Shown piece after piece: positions 25,500 through 34,715 of a stretch of 64,000 nt of DNA. Source of the DNA: DATHXC01 sp035459965 (GTDB lineage Bacteria > Pseudomonadota > Gammaproteobacteria > Burkholderiales > Methylophilaceae); assembly GCA_035459965.1 (NCBI GenBank), contig DATHXC010000007.1, positions 124,001-188,000 of the forward strand, in the 5' to 3' direction. Numbering within the stretch: position 1 is the stretch's first letter; every line of letters begins with the position of its first letter. Under the pieces are notes generated by a model. The model worked only from the letters and a program-made list of their open reading frames with translations, was not told the origin of the DNA and did no database searches. The position numbers and the translations under genes are program-made.

Positions 25500-25823
25500 C
25501 TAGCTGAACAGGTCGGGCAATATCGGCGCGGGCCGCTGGCTATCTGCACGGTCTTCCAGAAAGTCGAAAGTGTAAGGACATCGTGTGGGTTTGCGCGCAG
25601 CACTTCGGCGTTTTGAGTTTTCGGCCTGGGTATTGATATACGGCGTTTGGCTGATACGAATGTAGCCTGAAGATGCTAGTTTTTGTGCGGTGGTTTCAAA
25701 AAGACTGAGCGGGTTATCTATATTTTGCAGGGTGATTGTGCTTTTGCTGACTTTTAGCACATTGTACATAACGAATCTGTTTCCTGTCTGCTTGCCGTAT
25801 ATCTCGCCAGTATGAATTTCCAC
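25500..25823 (-). CDS. Hypothetical protein
   Basis: The open frame begins at TTG 25835; the GTG at 25823 is chosen here because a GGGAGAGG stretch lies just in front of it. It encodes about 107 residues: an N-terminal region of short beta-like segments (EIHTGEIYGKQTGNRFVMYN) and a basic, Ser/Arg-rich middle (ENSKRRSAARKPTRC). No family is recognised. It fills the space between rimO and the TetR gene, where no plus-strand frame competes. The reality of the gene is likely but not proved. Confidence 0.5.
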   Translation of the reverse strand: MEIHTGEIYGKQTGNRFVMYNVLKVSKSTITLQNIDNPLSLFETTAQKLASSGYIRISQTPYINTQAENSKRRSAARKPTRCPYTFDFLEDRADSQRPAPILPDLFS

Positions 25824-25894
25824 AGCCTCTCCCAAGCAATTTTCAGCATATTAGCGCCAAGCCAGGCTATTAAGCAAGCATGACGAAGCTTTAA

Positions 25895-26518
25895 TTAAGC
25901 CGGCTTTCGGCGTAGTTTAATGTGCGATTTAACAAGCTCTATAGCTTGATGACGAAATATTGTGCCATTGGTATCTTTTACCCACATATGCAGCAGGCCG
26001 CTGAAAAACAGATGCGTGTCCATTGCAAGGTCGCCAGGGTTCTGATTGTCGTGCAGATGCCCTTTGTTTTTTGCCCGCTCATAAATAGTCAACATTTTTT
26101 CATGAATACCCGAACATGTTGAGTGAATCTGTTGTAAAAGTGGTTCAAATTCGTCAACATACTCACATTTCATCATCATGATTTCGTAAGTTTGACGTGT
26201 CTCGGCACTGTCATTTAGTTGCTGTATTGTTCCACACAGAAAATTTTCCAGACGTGTAAGTGGGTCATCTGAGCCTTCAACTAATAAAGTGTCGTCCATA
26301 CGGTCTATCAATGGCAACAACACACGCTCACGCATGGCCAGAAACAGTTCGGTTTTATTGCTGAAATGCCAGTAAATGGCACCGCGCGTGACGCCAGCCT
26401 GAGTTGCAATATGCTCCATAGTAGTCCGGCTGACGCCGCGTGCTAGAAATGCTTCACGTGCTGCATCAATAATGCTTTCGCGGGTGAGTTCGGCGTCTTC
26501 TTTGGTTTTACGTACCAT
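25895..26518 (-). CDS. TetR/AcrR-family transcriptional repressor of the efflux operon
   Basis: The 207-residue protein has the TetR HTH at about 12-55 (SIIDAAREAFLARGVSRTTMEHIA, then GVTRGAIYWHFSNKTELF) and the AcrR/TtgR-type C-terminal ligand domain. It is divergent from the RND operon, with two palindromic operators in the 113-bp gap. By analogy to AcrR/TtgR it should repress the pump and itself and release DNA on binding toxic compounds. The inducer is unknown. Confidence 0.92.
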   Translation of the reverse strand: MVRKTKEDAELTRESIIDAAREAFLARGVSRTTMEHIATQAGVTRGAIYWHFSNKTELFLAMRERVLLPLIDRMDDTLLVEGSDDPLTRLENFLCGTIQQLNDSAETRQTYEIMMMKCEYVDEFEPLLQQIHSTCSGIHEKMLTIYERAKNKGHLHDNQNPGDLAMDTHLFFSGLLHMWVKDTNGTIFRHQAIELVKSHIKLRRKPA

Positions 26519-26547
26519 ATAATCGTATTAACTTTTGAAAATTAGGG

Positions 26548-26596
26548 TTTACATACATTCATGTTTGTATATAATATACATACATTCACGTATGTA
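26548..26596 (+). promoter_or_regulatory. RND-operon promoter with two palindromic TetR operators
   Basis: TTTACA (26548-26553) and a perfect TATAAT (26570-26575) form a promoter with a 16-bp spacer. Two copies of a 20-bp element flank the -10: TACATACATTCATGTTTGTA at 26550-26569 and TACATACATTCACGTATGTA at 26577-26596. The second has perfect 7-bp inverted arms (TACATAC/GTATGTA). The copies start 27 bp apart, and the second covers the expected transcription start. The sequence resembles the AcrR/TtgR operator style. Binding would block RNA polymerase at both sides of the -10. Confidence 0.8.
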
Positions 26597-26631
26597 AGCA
26601 ACACTTTCGTATATCAGACATGGAGTTATAC

Positions 26632-27834
26632 ATGACCGTCTCACAGCCGCAATCCAGCGCTTTATTTAAATCATGCCAGTTCGCAACGAAAAATGCGTTG
26701 GTCATTGCAATGACAAGTCTTGTATTAGTCGCATGCAGCAAAGAACAACCCGCGCCTCCGCCACCAATGGCAATGCCGGTCAGTGTGATTGACATGCAGC
26801 CCACCAGCGTTCCTATCAGTGCTGAAGCAGTTGCACAGACAGAAGGCGCCAAGGAGGTTGAGATTAGGCCACGTGTAGGCGGTATTTTACTTAAGCGTTT
26901 ATATGAAGAAGGCTCAGCTATCAAGGCGGGGCAGCCCATGTTCCTGATTGATCCTGTGCCTTACCAGATTGCTCTAGCGCAAGCGCGCGCCCAACTTGCA
27001 GCACAAAAAGCGCGTATTGATCAAACCAAACGTGAAGAGACGCGTTTGCAAGGCCTGCTCGCAACTCAATCTATTAGTCAGCGTGAGTACGATACTTCTG
27101 TCACAGATAGCGCTACGGCTAAGGCCACTATGCAGCAGGCAGAAGCCAGCGTGCGTGAAGCTGAGCTTAATCTTTCTTACACCACTGTGACCGCGCCTGT
27201 TAATGGTGTGTCCGGTCGCTTCCAGTTCTCGGAAGGCGCGCTGGTCGCTGCCAATACCAGCCTGTTAACCACGCTGGTACAGCTTTCGCCAATATGGGTG
27301 CGTTTCAGTCTTTCCGATAGCGAACTTGCCCAGCTGGGCGGTCATTTGAGCGAGGCTAATGTAAAGAATGTGACCTTGACCCTGCCAGATGGCACTGAAT
27401 ACAAGCAGAAAGGTAAGTTGAATTTTGCAGCGAGCCAGATCGACCCAACTTTAGGTACCCAACAACTGCGTGCAACTTTTGAAAATGCAGACCAGAAATT
27501 ATTGCCAGGTCAGTTTGTACGTGCTCGTGTAACAACAGGGGAGCGCGATGGTGTATTCGTGGTCCCTCAGGTAGCTGTAATGAATAGTGACCTTGGTCGA
27601 TTTGTGTACGTGGTAAATGAAAAAAATGAGGCCACGGTTAGGCCTATCACTGCTGGTGGCTGGGTAGGTAAAGACTGGATTGTACTGAGCGGCTTGAATG
27701 CTGGTGATAAGGTGATTGTCGATAACATTATCAAGCTGCGTCCAGGTGCAACAGTATCGCCGCATGCGCCAGGCGAAATGCCTGCTGCACCAGCAGCGCC
27801 CGGCGCTTCATCCAAGCCTGCTAAACAAGCTTAA
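26632..27834 (+). CDS. RND efflux periplasmic adaptor (membrane fusion protein)
   Basis: The 400-residue AcrA/MexA-type adaptor has a lipoprotein signal with a long N-terminus (lipobox LVAC, C35), a lipoyl-like segment EIRPRVGGILLKRLYEEGSAIKAGQ, an alpha hairpin (about 95-155) and beta-barrel parts. The tail is low-complexity Ala/Pro. The frame opens at 26620, but the ATG at 26632 is preferred because GGAG at 26622-26625 is well placed. It bridges the inner-membrane pump and the outer-membrane channel, which follow in order. Confidence 0.92.
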   Translation: MTVSQPQSSALFKSCQFATKNALVIAMTSLVLVACSKEQPAPPPPMAMPVSVIDMQPTSVPISAEAVAQTEGAKEVEIRPRVGGILLKRLYEEGSAIKAGQPMFLIDPVPYQIALAQARAQLAAQKARIDQTKREETRLQGLLATQSISQREYDTSVTDSATAKATMQQAEASVREAELNLSYTTVTAPVNGVSGRFQFSEGALVAANTSLLTTLVQLSPIWVRFSLSDSELAQLGGHLSEANVKNVTLTLPDGTEYKQKGKLNFAASQIDPTLGTQQLRATFENADQKLLPGQFVRARVTTGERDGVFVVPQVAVMNSDLGRFVYVVNEKNEATVRPITAGGWVGKDWIVLSGLNAGDKVIVDNIIKLRPGATVSPHAPGEMPAAPAAPGASSKPAKQA

Positions 27835-27845
27835 GCGAGAATCCT

Positions 27846-30800
27846 ATGTCTAGATTTTTCATCACACGGCCTATCTTTGCCTCGGTATTGTCCATCATCA
27901 TTGTGTTGGCGGGGCTGGCAGCGGCACTGAAGCTGCCTATTGCGCAATATCCGCAAATTGCACCACCTACCGTGTTGGTAACGGCTACCTATCCTGGTGC
28001 CAGTGCCGATACGCTATCCAAAACAGTGGCAGCGCCCATTGAAGAGCAGTTGAGCGGTGTTGAAGGCCTGCTTTATTACCAATCTAGCGCTGACTCTAGC
28101 GGCACACTGACCATTACCGCGACCTTTGAACAAGGTACCGATGTCAATCAGGCCACATTTAACGTGAGTAATCGCGTTAACATCGCCACGCCACGCTTGC
28201 CAGATGACGTCAGGCGTACCGGCTTGATTGTGCAGAAGCGCTCAAACGATATCTTGATGGCAGCCATGCTGATTTCACCTAACAAGAGATTTGATCCGCT
28301 TTTCCTAAGCAACTACGCTACGCTTAATTTGGTTGATGAACTTAAGCGTATCAAGGGTGTGGGTGATGTCACCATTTTCGGCGGGCAGGATTATGCGATG
28401 CGGATCTGGCTAAAGCCTGATCGTATGGCGCAGCTTGGTGTTACCACTACCGATATTGCCACTGCGATACAGTCGCAGAATGCGCAGTATGCGGCAGGCA
28501 AGATAGGGCAAGATCCTGCGCCGACAGACCAGCAGATTGTTTATACCGTCACTGCTAAAGGACGCTTGGTCGATCCGGCAGAGTTTGCCAATATCATCGT
28601 GCGTGCCGACGGCCCAAATGGCGTATTACGTCTGCGCGATGTCGCTCGTATTGAACTGGGTGCTCAAACCTATAACGTAAGCAGCACGCTGGATGGTCAG
28701 CCTGGCGTTGCCATGGCGGTATTCTTGCAAACAGGTGCGAATGCGCTGGACACTGCCAGTGCAATTAAAGCCAAGCTCGATGAGATGAAAGTCAAGTTTC
28801 CTGAGGGTATGGATTATCGTATTCCTTACGACACAAGTGACTTCGTCAAATCTTCTATCGAAGAGGTAGTGAAGACGCTGGGCGAGGCCATGGTGCTGGT
28901 GGTGCTGGTGGTATTCCTGTTCCTACAAAACTGGCGTGCAACCCTAATTCCTTTGATTGCGGTGCCTATTTCATTGATTGGTACTTTCGCAGGTTTATGG
29001 ATATTTGGGTTCTCCATTAATACGCTGACATTATTCGCCATGGTGCTGTCGATTGGTATCGTCGTGGATGATGCCATCGTAGTGCTGGAAAACGTCGAGC
29101 GGCTCATGAGCCAGGAAAAACTTGATCCTATCCATGCGGCCATCAAGTCCATGGAACAGGTGTCAGGCGCAGTTGTCGCGATCGTGCTGGTGTTATGCGC
29201 AGTCTTTGTGCCGGTTGCTTTCATTGGTGGTATTGCCGGTGAGCTTTATCGCCAGTTTGCTGTCACTGTAGCTATCGCGGTTGTTATCTCGGGCATAGTG
29301 GCCTTGACGCTGACGCCGGCATTATGCGCTATCCTGTTGAAATCAGTGCACGAAGAATCCGGGTTTTTCAAGCCTTTCAACCGCGGCTTTACACGATTGA
29401 CTAACTTTTACTCCAAAGTGGTTAACACTACATTACATCACCGCATTATCGGTGCCTTGATGTTTGTCGGGATCATCGCTTTGACCGGATATCTTTTGAA
29501 AACAGTACCAGGCAGTTTCGTACCACCAGAAGATCAGGGCTATATCGTAACGGCTGTAATCATGCCGGATGCGGCCACTCTGAGCCGTACTACCAAGACC
29601 ATGGAAGCTGTACGGTCTGCCATCTCAAAAGACGATGCAGTACGCACCGAGTTTGTGATTAACGGTTTTGACTTGATTGGTGGCGGTAATAAAACCAGTG
29701 CGGCTACCATGTTCGTGCGTTTGAAAGACTGGGACGAGCGTAAAACTACGGCTGACCAGATTGTGGGCAAGGTGTTCGGTATCGGTATGCAGCAACCCGA
29801 TGGCCTGGCGATTGCATTTAATCCGCCCGCTATTCGTGGTTTAGGTAACTCTGGTGGTTATGAGTTGTACGTTCAAACCCATAACTCTGACCCGTTGGCC
29901 TTGTCGTCTGTTGTTAACGCTTTCATAGACGACCTCAAAAAAGAGCCAAGGCTGGCTGGTATTAATACGTTTTTCCGGCCAACCGTACCGCAATTATTTG
30001 TGGAAGTGGATGAAGCCAAGGCCCTCTCTCAGCAAGTCAGGGTGGCAGATATCTACGCCACTCTGCAAAGTACGATGGGGCAGTTATACGTGAATGACTT
30101 TAACAAGTCAGGCCGCACCTACCGCGTACAGTTGCAGGCTGAACCTCAATACCGCATGAAGCCGGAGGATCTAGGCAAAGTCTATGTACGGTCTGCAACA
30201 GGGGCAATGGTGCCTATGTCAGCACTTAGCAAAGTTAGCAATATTGTGGGTGCTGAGCAATTGGAACGCTATAACGGTCTGCTGGCAGCAAAAGTGCTGG
30301 GTGGTGGTGCGCCTGGTGTGAGCTCAGGTGATGCGATCAAGCTGACTGAAAAAATTGCCAAGCAAAGTCTGCCGGAAGGGTATCAATTAGCCTGGACAGG
30401 GCAAGCGTATCAGGAGAAGCGTACCGGCTCTGCTGCAGTATTTGCTTTCGGTTTCGCCATCATCATGGTGTTCCTGATCCTGGCTGCGCAGTTTGAGACT
30501 TGGGCTTTGCCACTGGCCGTTATTATGGCCGTGCCTTTTGCTCTGGCTGGCGCTTTGCTGGCTGTGAAGTTACGTGGTATGCCCAATGATATCTACTTCC
30601 AGATCGGCCTGATTACACTGGTTGGTCTAGCAGCCAAGAATGCGATCTTGATCGTAGAATTTGCAAGCCAGATGATGGAGCAGGGCATGTCCGCAGCGGA
30701 TGCTGCACTTGAAGCCGCAAAATTGCGTTTCCGCCCGATTGTGATGACTTCAATGGCATTCGTGCTGGGCATTGTGCCGCTGGTTGTTGCGACGGGTGCG

Positions 30801-30971
30801 GGCTCTGCAGCACGTCGCTCGATGGGTACCGGTGTGTTTGGCGGCATGATACTGGCGACGTTTGTTGCCACCATATTCATCCCGCTGTTTTTCACCTGGC
30901 TAACAGGAAAACATGTAAGACATCATGGGCAGATACCATCTGAACATGTACAAAAGGAAGAAACAGTATGA
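27846..30971 (+). CDS. RND multidrug efflux permease (HAE1, AcrB-like)
   Basis: The 1041-residue protein has the 12-helix HAE1 RND layout with two large periplasmic loops. Early SRFFITRPIFASVLSIIIVLAG is typical. The proton-relay pair is D408-D409 in IVVDDAIVVLENVER, and the second-half FAMVLSI/GLAAKNAILIVEFA repeats are present. It exports drugs or other toxic amphiphiles by proton antiport. Sequence motifs do not settle which AcrB/MexF subtype it is. The last codon overlaps the outer-membrane gene start. Confidence 0.95.
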   Translation: MSRFFITRPIFASVLSIIIVLAGLAAALKLPIAQYPQIAPPTVLVTATYPGASADTLSKTVAAPIEEQLSGVEGLLYYQSSADSSGTLTITATFEQGTDVNQATFNVSNRVNIATPRLPDDVRRTGLIVQKRSNDILMAAMLISPNKRFDPLFLSNYATLNLVDELKRIKGVGDVTIFGGQDYAMRIWLKPDRMAQLGVTTTDIATAIQSQNAQYAAGKIGQDPAPTDQQIVYTVTAKGRLVDPAEFANIIVRADGPNGVLRLRDVARIELGAQTYNVSSTLDGQPGVAMAVFLQTGANALDTASAIKAKLDEMKVKFPEGMDYRIPYDTSDFVKSSIEEVVKTLGEAMVLVVLVVFLFLQNWRATLIPLIAVPISLIGTFAGLWIFGFSINTLTLFAMVLSIGIVVDDAIVVLENVERLMSQEKLDPIHAAIKSMEQVSGAVVAIVLVLCAVFVPVAFIGGIAGELYRQFAVTVAIAVVISGIVALTLTPALCAILLKSVHEESGFFKPFNRGFTRLTNFYSKVVNTTLHHRIIGALMFVGIIALTGYLLKTVPGSFVPPEDQGYIVTAVIMPDAATLSRTTKTMEAVRSAISKDDAVRTEFVINGFDLIGGGNKTSAATMFVRLKDWDERKTTADQIVGKVFGIGMQQPDGLAIAFNPPAIRGLGNSGGYELYVQTHNSDPLALSSVVNAFIDDLKKEPRLAGINTFFRPTVPQLFVEVDEAKALSQQVRVADIYATLQSTMGQLYVNDFNKSGRTYRVQLQAEPQYRMKPEDLGKVYVRSATGAMVPMSALSKVSNIVGAEQLERYNGLLAAKVLGGGAPGVSSGDAIKLTEKIAKQSLPEGYQLAWTGQAYQEKRTGSAAVFAFGFAIIMVFLILAAQFETWALPLAVIMAVPFALAGALLAVKLRGMPNDIYFQIGLITLVGLAAKNAILIVEFASQMMEQGMSAADAALEAAKLRFRPIVMTSMAFVLGIVPLVVATGAGSAARRSMGTGVFGGMILATFVATIFIPLFFTWLTGKHVRHHGQIPSEHVQKEETV

Positions 30972-32377
30972 TGCCACGCTTAAAATTTATGCATCTGTTG
31001 GTGGTTGCGGCGCTATTGCCAGGCTGCGCATTGATGGGCCCGGACTATTTCCGCCCCAAAGATACCGTACCTGAAAAATTTGCCGCAGATGAGGTGTCTC
31101 AGAACCAGGCTGCTGCTATACCATCAACTTGGTGGGAGTTGTATCAGGATCCCATCCTGAATGAGCTAATTGCGAAAGCACGTAAGAACAATACGGATAT
31201 CAAGCTGGCAGTGGCACGAGTTGAAGAGTCAGACGCGTTTCTGCGTGAGGTTGGTGCGGCGTTATTCCCGCAAATCAACCTGGATTCAAGTGCCGCAAGA
31301 TCGAAAATTACCGAGCTTGGTGCTACTCCTTTGTTTAACGGAATCGACCCGATCCGTAACAATTACAATATCCGTCTTGGCACGTCTTTTGAGCTGGATT
31401 TCTGGGGCAAGCTGCGCCGAGCCAAAGAGTCAGCACGTGCACAGGCGCTAGGTACTCGCTTTGCCAAGGATACGGTAGACCTTTCCTTGTCCGGGTTGGT
31501 GGCCAGCAATTATCTGTTGCTACGCAGCCTGGAAGCCCAGCTTGAATTGTCCCGTGATACTTTGCGTAGCCGCGAAGAAAGTCTGGCGCTGACCAAGCGT
31601 CGTGCCGAGGGCGGCGTGTCCTCATCGCTGGATGTGTATCAAGCACAGGTTTCGACCTCAAACCTAGTCGCACAAATTTCGGACTTGATCAGGCAGCGTG
31701 AGATAGTGCAGCATCAGTTAGCTGTGTTAACCGGCGACCTCAATCTCAAGCTTGCAACTGCCAATATTAACGATTTGCCGATTCCGCCAATACCACCGGC
31801 TGGCTTGCCATCCAGCTTGCTGGAAGCCAGGCCTGATGTACGCCAGGCCGAGCAAAACCTGATTGCAGTGAATGCCAAGATAGGTGTGGCCAAAGCTGCA
31901 TTGTTTCCCACTATCACACTGACAGCCAATTACGGTGGCGAAAGTGCCGAGCTGAGCGATATACTAAAGTCGCCAGCTCGCATCTGGAGCGGTGGCCTAG
32001 GTTTGAATCTGCCAATATTCGATTCTGGTCGTCTGAATGCAAGGCTGGATCAAGCTACCGCCCAGCAAAAGCAGGCGTTAGCCAGTTATGAGGCTTCAGT
32101 GCAGACTGCATTCAGGGAGGTGAATGATGCACTGGTCACATTGCGTCAGAATACAGAACGTGAGGATGCGCTGAAATCTAGTAAAGAAGCGTCTGAGAAG
32201 GCTTTGCAGATTGCCGATAACCGCTATAAATCAGGCTATGCAGGCTACCTTGATGTGCTGGATTCGCAACGTGTGTATAACGATGCCTCCCTGGCGTTTA
32301 TTCAAAGCCGCCAAGCTCGTTTGACTGCAACCGTTGATCTGTTCAAAGCGCTGGGTGGTGGCTGGAAAGCCGAGTAG
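30968..32377 (+). CDS. Outer-membrane efflux lipoprotein (NodT/OprM family)
   Basis: The 469-residue TolC-like protein has lipobox LLPGC (C20) and the duplicated outer-membrane-factor repeat: 'TWWELYQDPILNELIAKA' then 'ELDFWGKLRRAKESARA', and in the second half 'RPDVRQAEQNLIAVNAKIGVAKAALFPTITL'. It forms the trimeric exit duct of the pump. Its ATG overlaps the RND stop by four bases. The operon probably ends at the hairpin at 32425-32459. Confidence 0.94.
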   Translation: MMPRLKFMHLLVVAALLPGCALMGPDYFRPKDTVPEKFAADEVSQNQAAAIPSTWWELYQDPILNELIAKARKNNTDIKLAVARVEESDAFLREVGAALFPQINLDSSAARSKITELGATPLFNGIDPIRNNYNIRLGTSFELDFWGKLRRAKESARAQALGTRFAKDTVDLSLSGLVASNYLLLRSLEAQLELSRDTLRSREESLALTKRRAEGGVSSSLDVYQAQVSTSNLVAQISDLIRQREIVQHQLAVLTGDLNLKLATANINDLPIPPIPPAGLPSSLLEARPDVRQAEQNLIAVNAKIGVAKAALFPTITLTANYGGESAELSDILKSPARIWSGGLGLNLPIFDSGRLNARLDQATAQQKQALASYEASVQTAFREVNDALVTLRQNTEREDALKSSKEASEKALQIADNRYKSGYAGYLDVLDSQRVYNDASLAFIQSRQARLTATVDLFKALGGGWKAE

Positions 32378-32424
32378 TTTGCTGTCTAGTTAGGTAGCTA
32401 ATTTACGTAATTAATTTAAGCACA

Positions 32425-32459
32425 GGGCTAGAGTTTGACGTCTACGTTAACTCTAGCCC
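32425..32459. terminator. Perfect 11-bp hairpin spanning the stop of the minus-strand hypothetical gene
   Basis: GGGCTAGAGTT (32425-32435) pairs exactly with AACTCTAGCCC (32449-32459) around a 13-base loop. It lies between the convergent efflux operon and the PilZ-like gene and contains that gene's stop codon. It could end transcription from both sides. A U run is missing. Confidence 0.55.
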
Positions 32460-34065
32460 AGTCGTCTTTTAGCTCTACTGCGGAGCCAAAACGGACTATG
32501 CTTTTCTTGCTTGCGCTACTGATCTGGTAAGTGTTGTTTTCAAGGAAATTAATCCTGGGCATGATGATGGATGCGGAATCAGACAATCCTTCTTCTACTG
32601 GCAGATAAAGTCCGGAAACGCCAAGAATACTCTCCGATAAGCGAGTCGTGTCATCAGATGCCACGGGGCTGTCAGCATCAAGCTTGATAATCTGCACCAG
32701 GGCAGCTTGCCTTGATAAAATCTCAATGCCGATATGCCTTCTGTTCTTGGCAAGTTCTATCACGCTCCTGATTACGCCAATAATCTCCATATCATTGGGA
32801 TCAGTGAATATAGCGCTGGCAAGTTTGTCCGGCTTGATGCTCATGCAATGCTCTTTGCCTACCTCGGCACCCAATCCTTTACTACTTTCATCAATCACTA
32901 TCCAGCGCTCGCCGCTGGCATAGGGCATCAGCACATTGTGGCTGCGATTATCTACCGAATGCGAAGATAGCCGCTCTTCAAAGGATTTACCGGATGGAAT
33001 CTTTTTGTTGAGTATCTGTTTAATCTGATTAGTCACAGACTCAATGCCGTAAGTCACGGTGGCTACTCTATTCGTGCTTTTGCGGTCTTCTTTTCTGCGT
33101 TGCTTGCGGTGCTCGCTTCTCGACCATTCTGATTGCAGATAGGTCAGCATTTCAAGCAGGTGAGGGTTGGTGGCGATACTGCCCAAAGCAAAAGGCTCCA
33201 GCGATTTTTTGGACTTGATGTAGTGTATGAACAAGTCAATTTTTATGGAAAGCTCGTCTGTTTCCCAGAAACGGCAGCTAGGGGTGAGCTGAACCTGACG
33301 CACGCGCTGCGCGCCTTTGTCTTGCATCAAATCAATAAAATACAAATGCCTTTTTTCGTTGTATGACTGCGAGGTTTTTATTTCCGGAATAAGTGTCTTG
33401 ATGATGTTAGCTGCCAAATCAATCTGATGCCGGTTCATATTGGATTTATTGATTGAATCCAGCATGCAGGCCTGTACCAGGCTGGTGCTCGGTGTTATGG
33501 CGTTCAGATCGAGGTAAATCTTCAAGGGTGCGTCAGGCAATGCTTCTTGCTCGGCAATGCTGAATAGCTTGAATACCTGTAACCAGGCAGCGTTAGAAGT
33601 TGGCTGGCGGCTGTAATACCTGAGCTTGATCATGGCAAAAGCTGCGTGCATGGCACGGCCCAGCGCCAACGGAAATGCCTGGTAATGCAGCCTGAGCGCA
33701 TCGGTAAGCTCTAACATGACCTCTACTTGCTTGTTGTAGTTGAGGAATAGCTGGCGGTAGTAGTAGTAAATAGCTTCGGATATACGTTGATCCAGCTCAG
33801 GCCGCAGGTTGTCAAATCTGACATATTGCGCGAAGGATTTTTCTATGCGCTGATAATTACGTTCATCAATGATGAATAAGGCCTCAAGCCGCCTAGTGTC
33901 AGCCTCCGGCATGGATTGGTCGCTGATGAAGCCTGACAGGAAAAGAGTGGTTTTTTCAAGTGCAGTCAGGTCATCGACATTGTCGAGCTCAGCCAGCCAG
34001 TCTAAGTTAATAGCTGACTTGTCTTTAGCTTGCTTGGGCCTTAGCTTTTCAAACAAAGATTTCAT
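32428..34065 (-). CDS. Uncharacterised 545-residue protein with PilZ-like C-terminal motifs
   Basis: No family is firmly recognised. The first ~300 residues look all-helical and soluble (for example EAIYYYYRQLFLNYNKQVEVM). Counting from the ATG at 34065, an RxxxR element (R324-R328, RKEDR) is followed about 65 residues later by DESSKG (D392, S394, G397) and then IIGVIRSV and HIGIEIL. RxxxR plus D/NxSxxG are the c-di-GMP ligands of PilZ domains, although the spacing here is much longer than usual. The frame opens at TTG 34074; ATG 34065 is preferred. It stands alone, convergent with the efflux operon and followed by a long empty stretch. Confidence 0.7.
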   Translation of the reverse strand: MKSLFEKLRPKQAKDKSAINLDWLAELDNVDDLTALEKTTLFLSGFISDQSMPEADTRRLEALFIIDERNYQRIEKSFAQYVRFDNLRPELDQRISEAIYYYYRQLFLNYNKQVEVMLELTDALRLHYQAFPLALGRAMHAAFAMIKLRYYSRQPTSNAAWLQVFKLFSIAEQEALPDAPLKIYLDLNAITPSTSLVQACMLDSINKSNMNRHQIDLAANIIKTLIPEIKTSQSYNEKRHLYFIDLMQDKGAQRVRQVQLTPSCRFWETDELSIKIDLFIHYIKSKKSLEPFALGSIATNPHLLEMLTYLQSEWSRSEHRKQRRKEDRKSTNRVATVTYGIESVTNQIKQILNKKIPSGKSFEERLSSHSVDNRSHNVLMPYASGERWIVIDESSKGLGAEVGKEHCMSIKPDKLASAIFTDPNDMEIIGVIRSVIELAKNRRHIGIEILSRQAALVQIIKLDADSPVASDDTTRLSESILGVSGLYLPVEEGLSDSASIIMPRINFLENNTYQISSASKKSIVRFGSAVELKDDWARVNVDVKL

Positions 34066-34081
34066 TAACCACAAAACTCCA

Positions 34082-34715
34082 GAATTGGACTACGCTAGGT
34101 AATCTTGACCAAGTTAATCTTAGCCACGTATGTCTTACATATATGATTCAAAGATAGCTTATCCGAAGCGAAAATCATGCCTTGCTTGTTTCTTACTTGT
34201 TGCAATGCCCTATTTATATTGACCTTAGTCTACATTTTTGAAGCACTGAGTTTACCCCAATGTTTGCATTTTGGTTATTATAAAAGATGAAAGGTTGATA
34301 GAACTCACAAGTGAGATGATTGACTTTACTATTATATTATTAAATTAAATTCATATACTTGTTAATTATTTTTAATGTTATTTATATATTTATAATGAAA
34401 TTAGTTGGATGGGTATGTAGCAGTAAGCCCCTGTCACATAGCGAATGCAATTTGTAGTAACGCGAAGATTTGCAATAGATCATCCATGTTCTCTTAAGAT
34501 AAATTCCTAAAATAAATGTGCCTGTGGAATAAATGCCAATGTTGTCAATAACACAGCACAGAATTAATCTACTTTAATAGTTCCAAAATCGCCCCCCAGA
34601 GCTTCACGACAAAGTCTCGTGTGCTTTCCTGATAAGAATAGGATTGGTTTTTTTGGTCAAATGCAAAAGCTAGCCGTGTTAAAATCATGAATTAATAAAA
34701 TTTGACTCTACTCCA
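34082..34715. other. About 630 bp AT-rich intergenic stretch without recognisable gene
   Basis: Between the PilZ-like gene and gltX no frame of credible coding quality is seen on either strand. The part from about 34315 to 34400 is extremely A/T-rich. A short hairpin (CACGA/TCGTG, 34605-34621) lies near the right end. Promoters for both divergent genes must be here, but I could not place -35/-10 pairs with confidence. A small RNA is possible but not supported. Confidence 0.6.

Noticed and set aside
26586..26939. 117-residue minus-strand frame over the efflux promoter
   Set aside because: It covers the operator region and the adaptor gene start; the adaptor is secure.
34082..34715. 6S RNA or tRNA gene in the long gap
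   Set aside because: No long 6S-like rod structure, cloverleaf arms or TTC-type T-loop could be found by eye.
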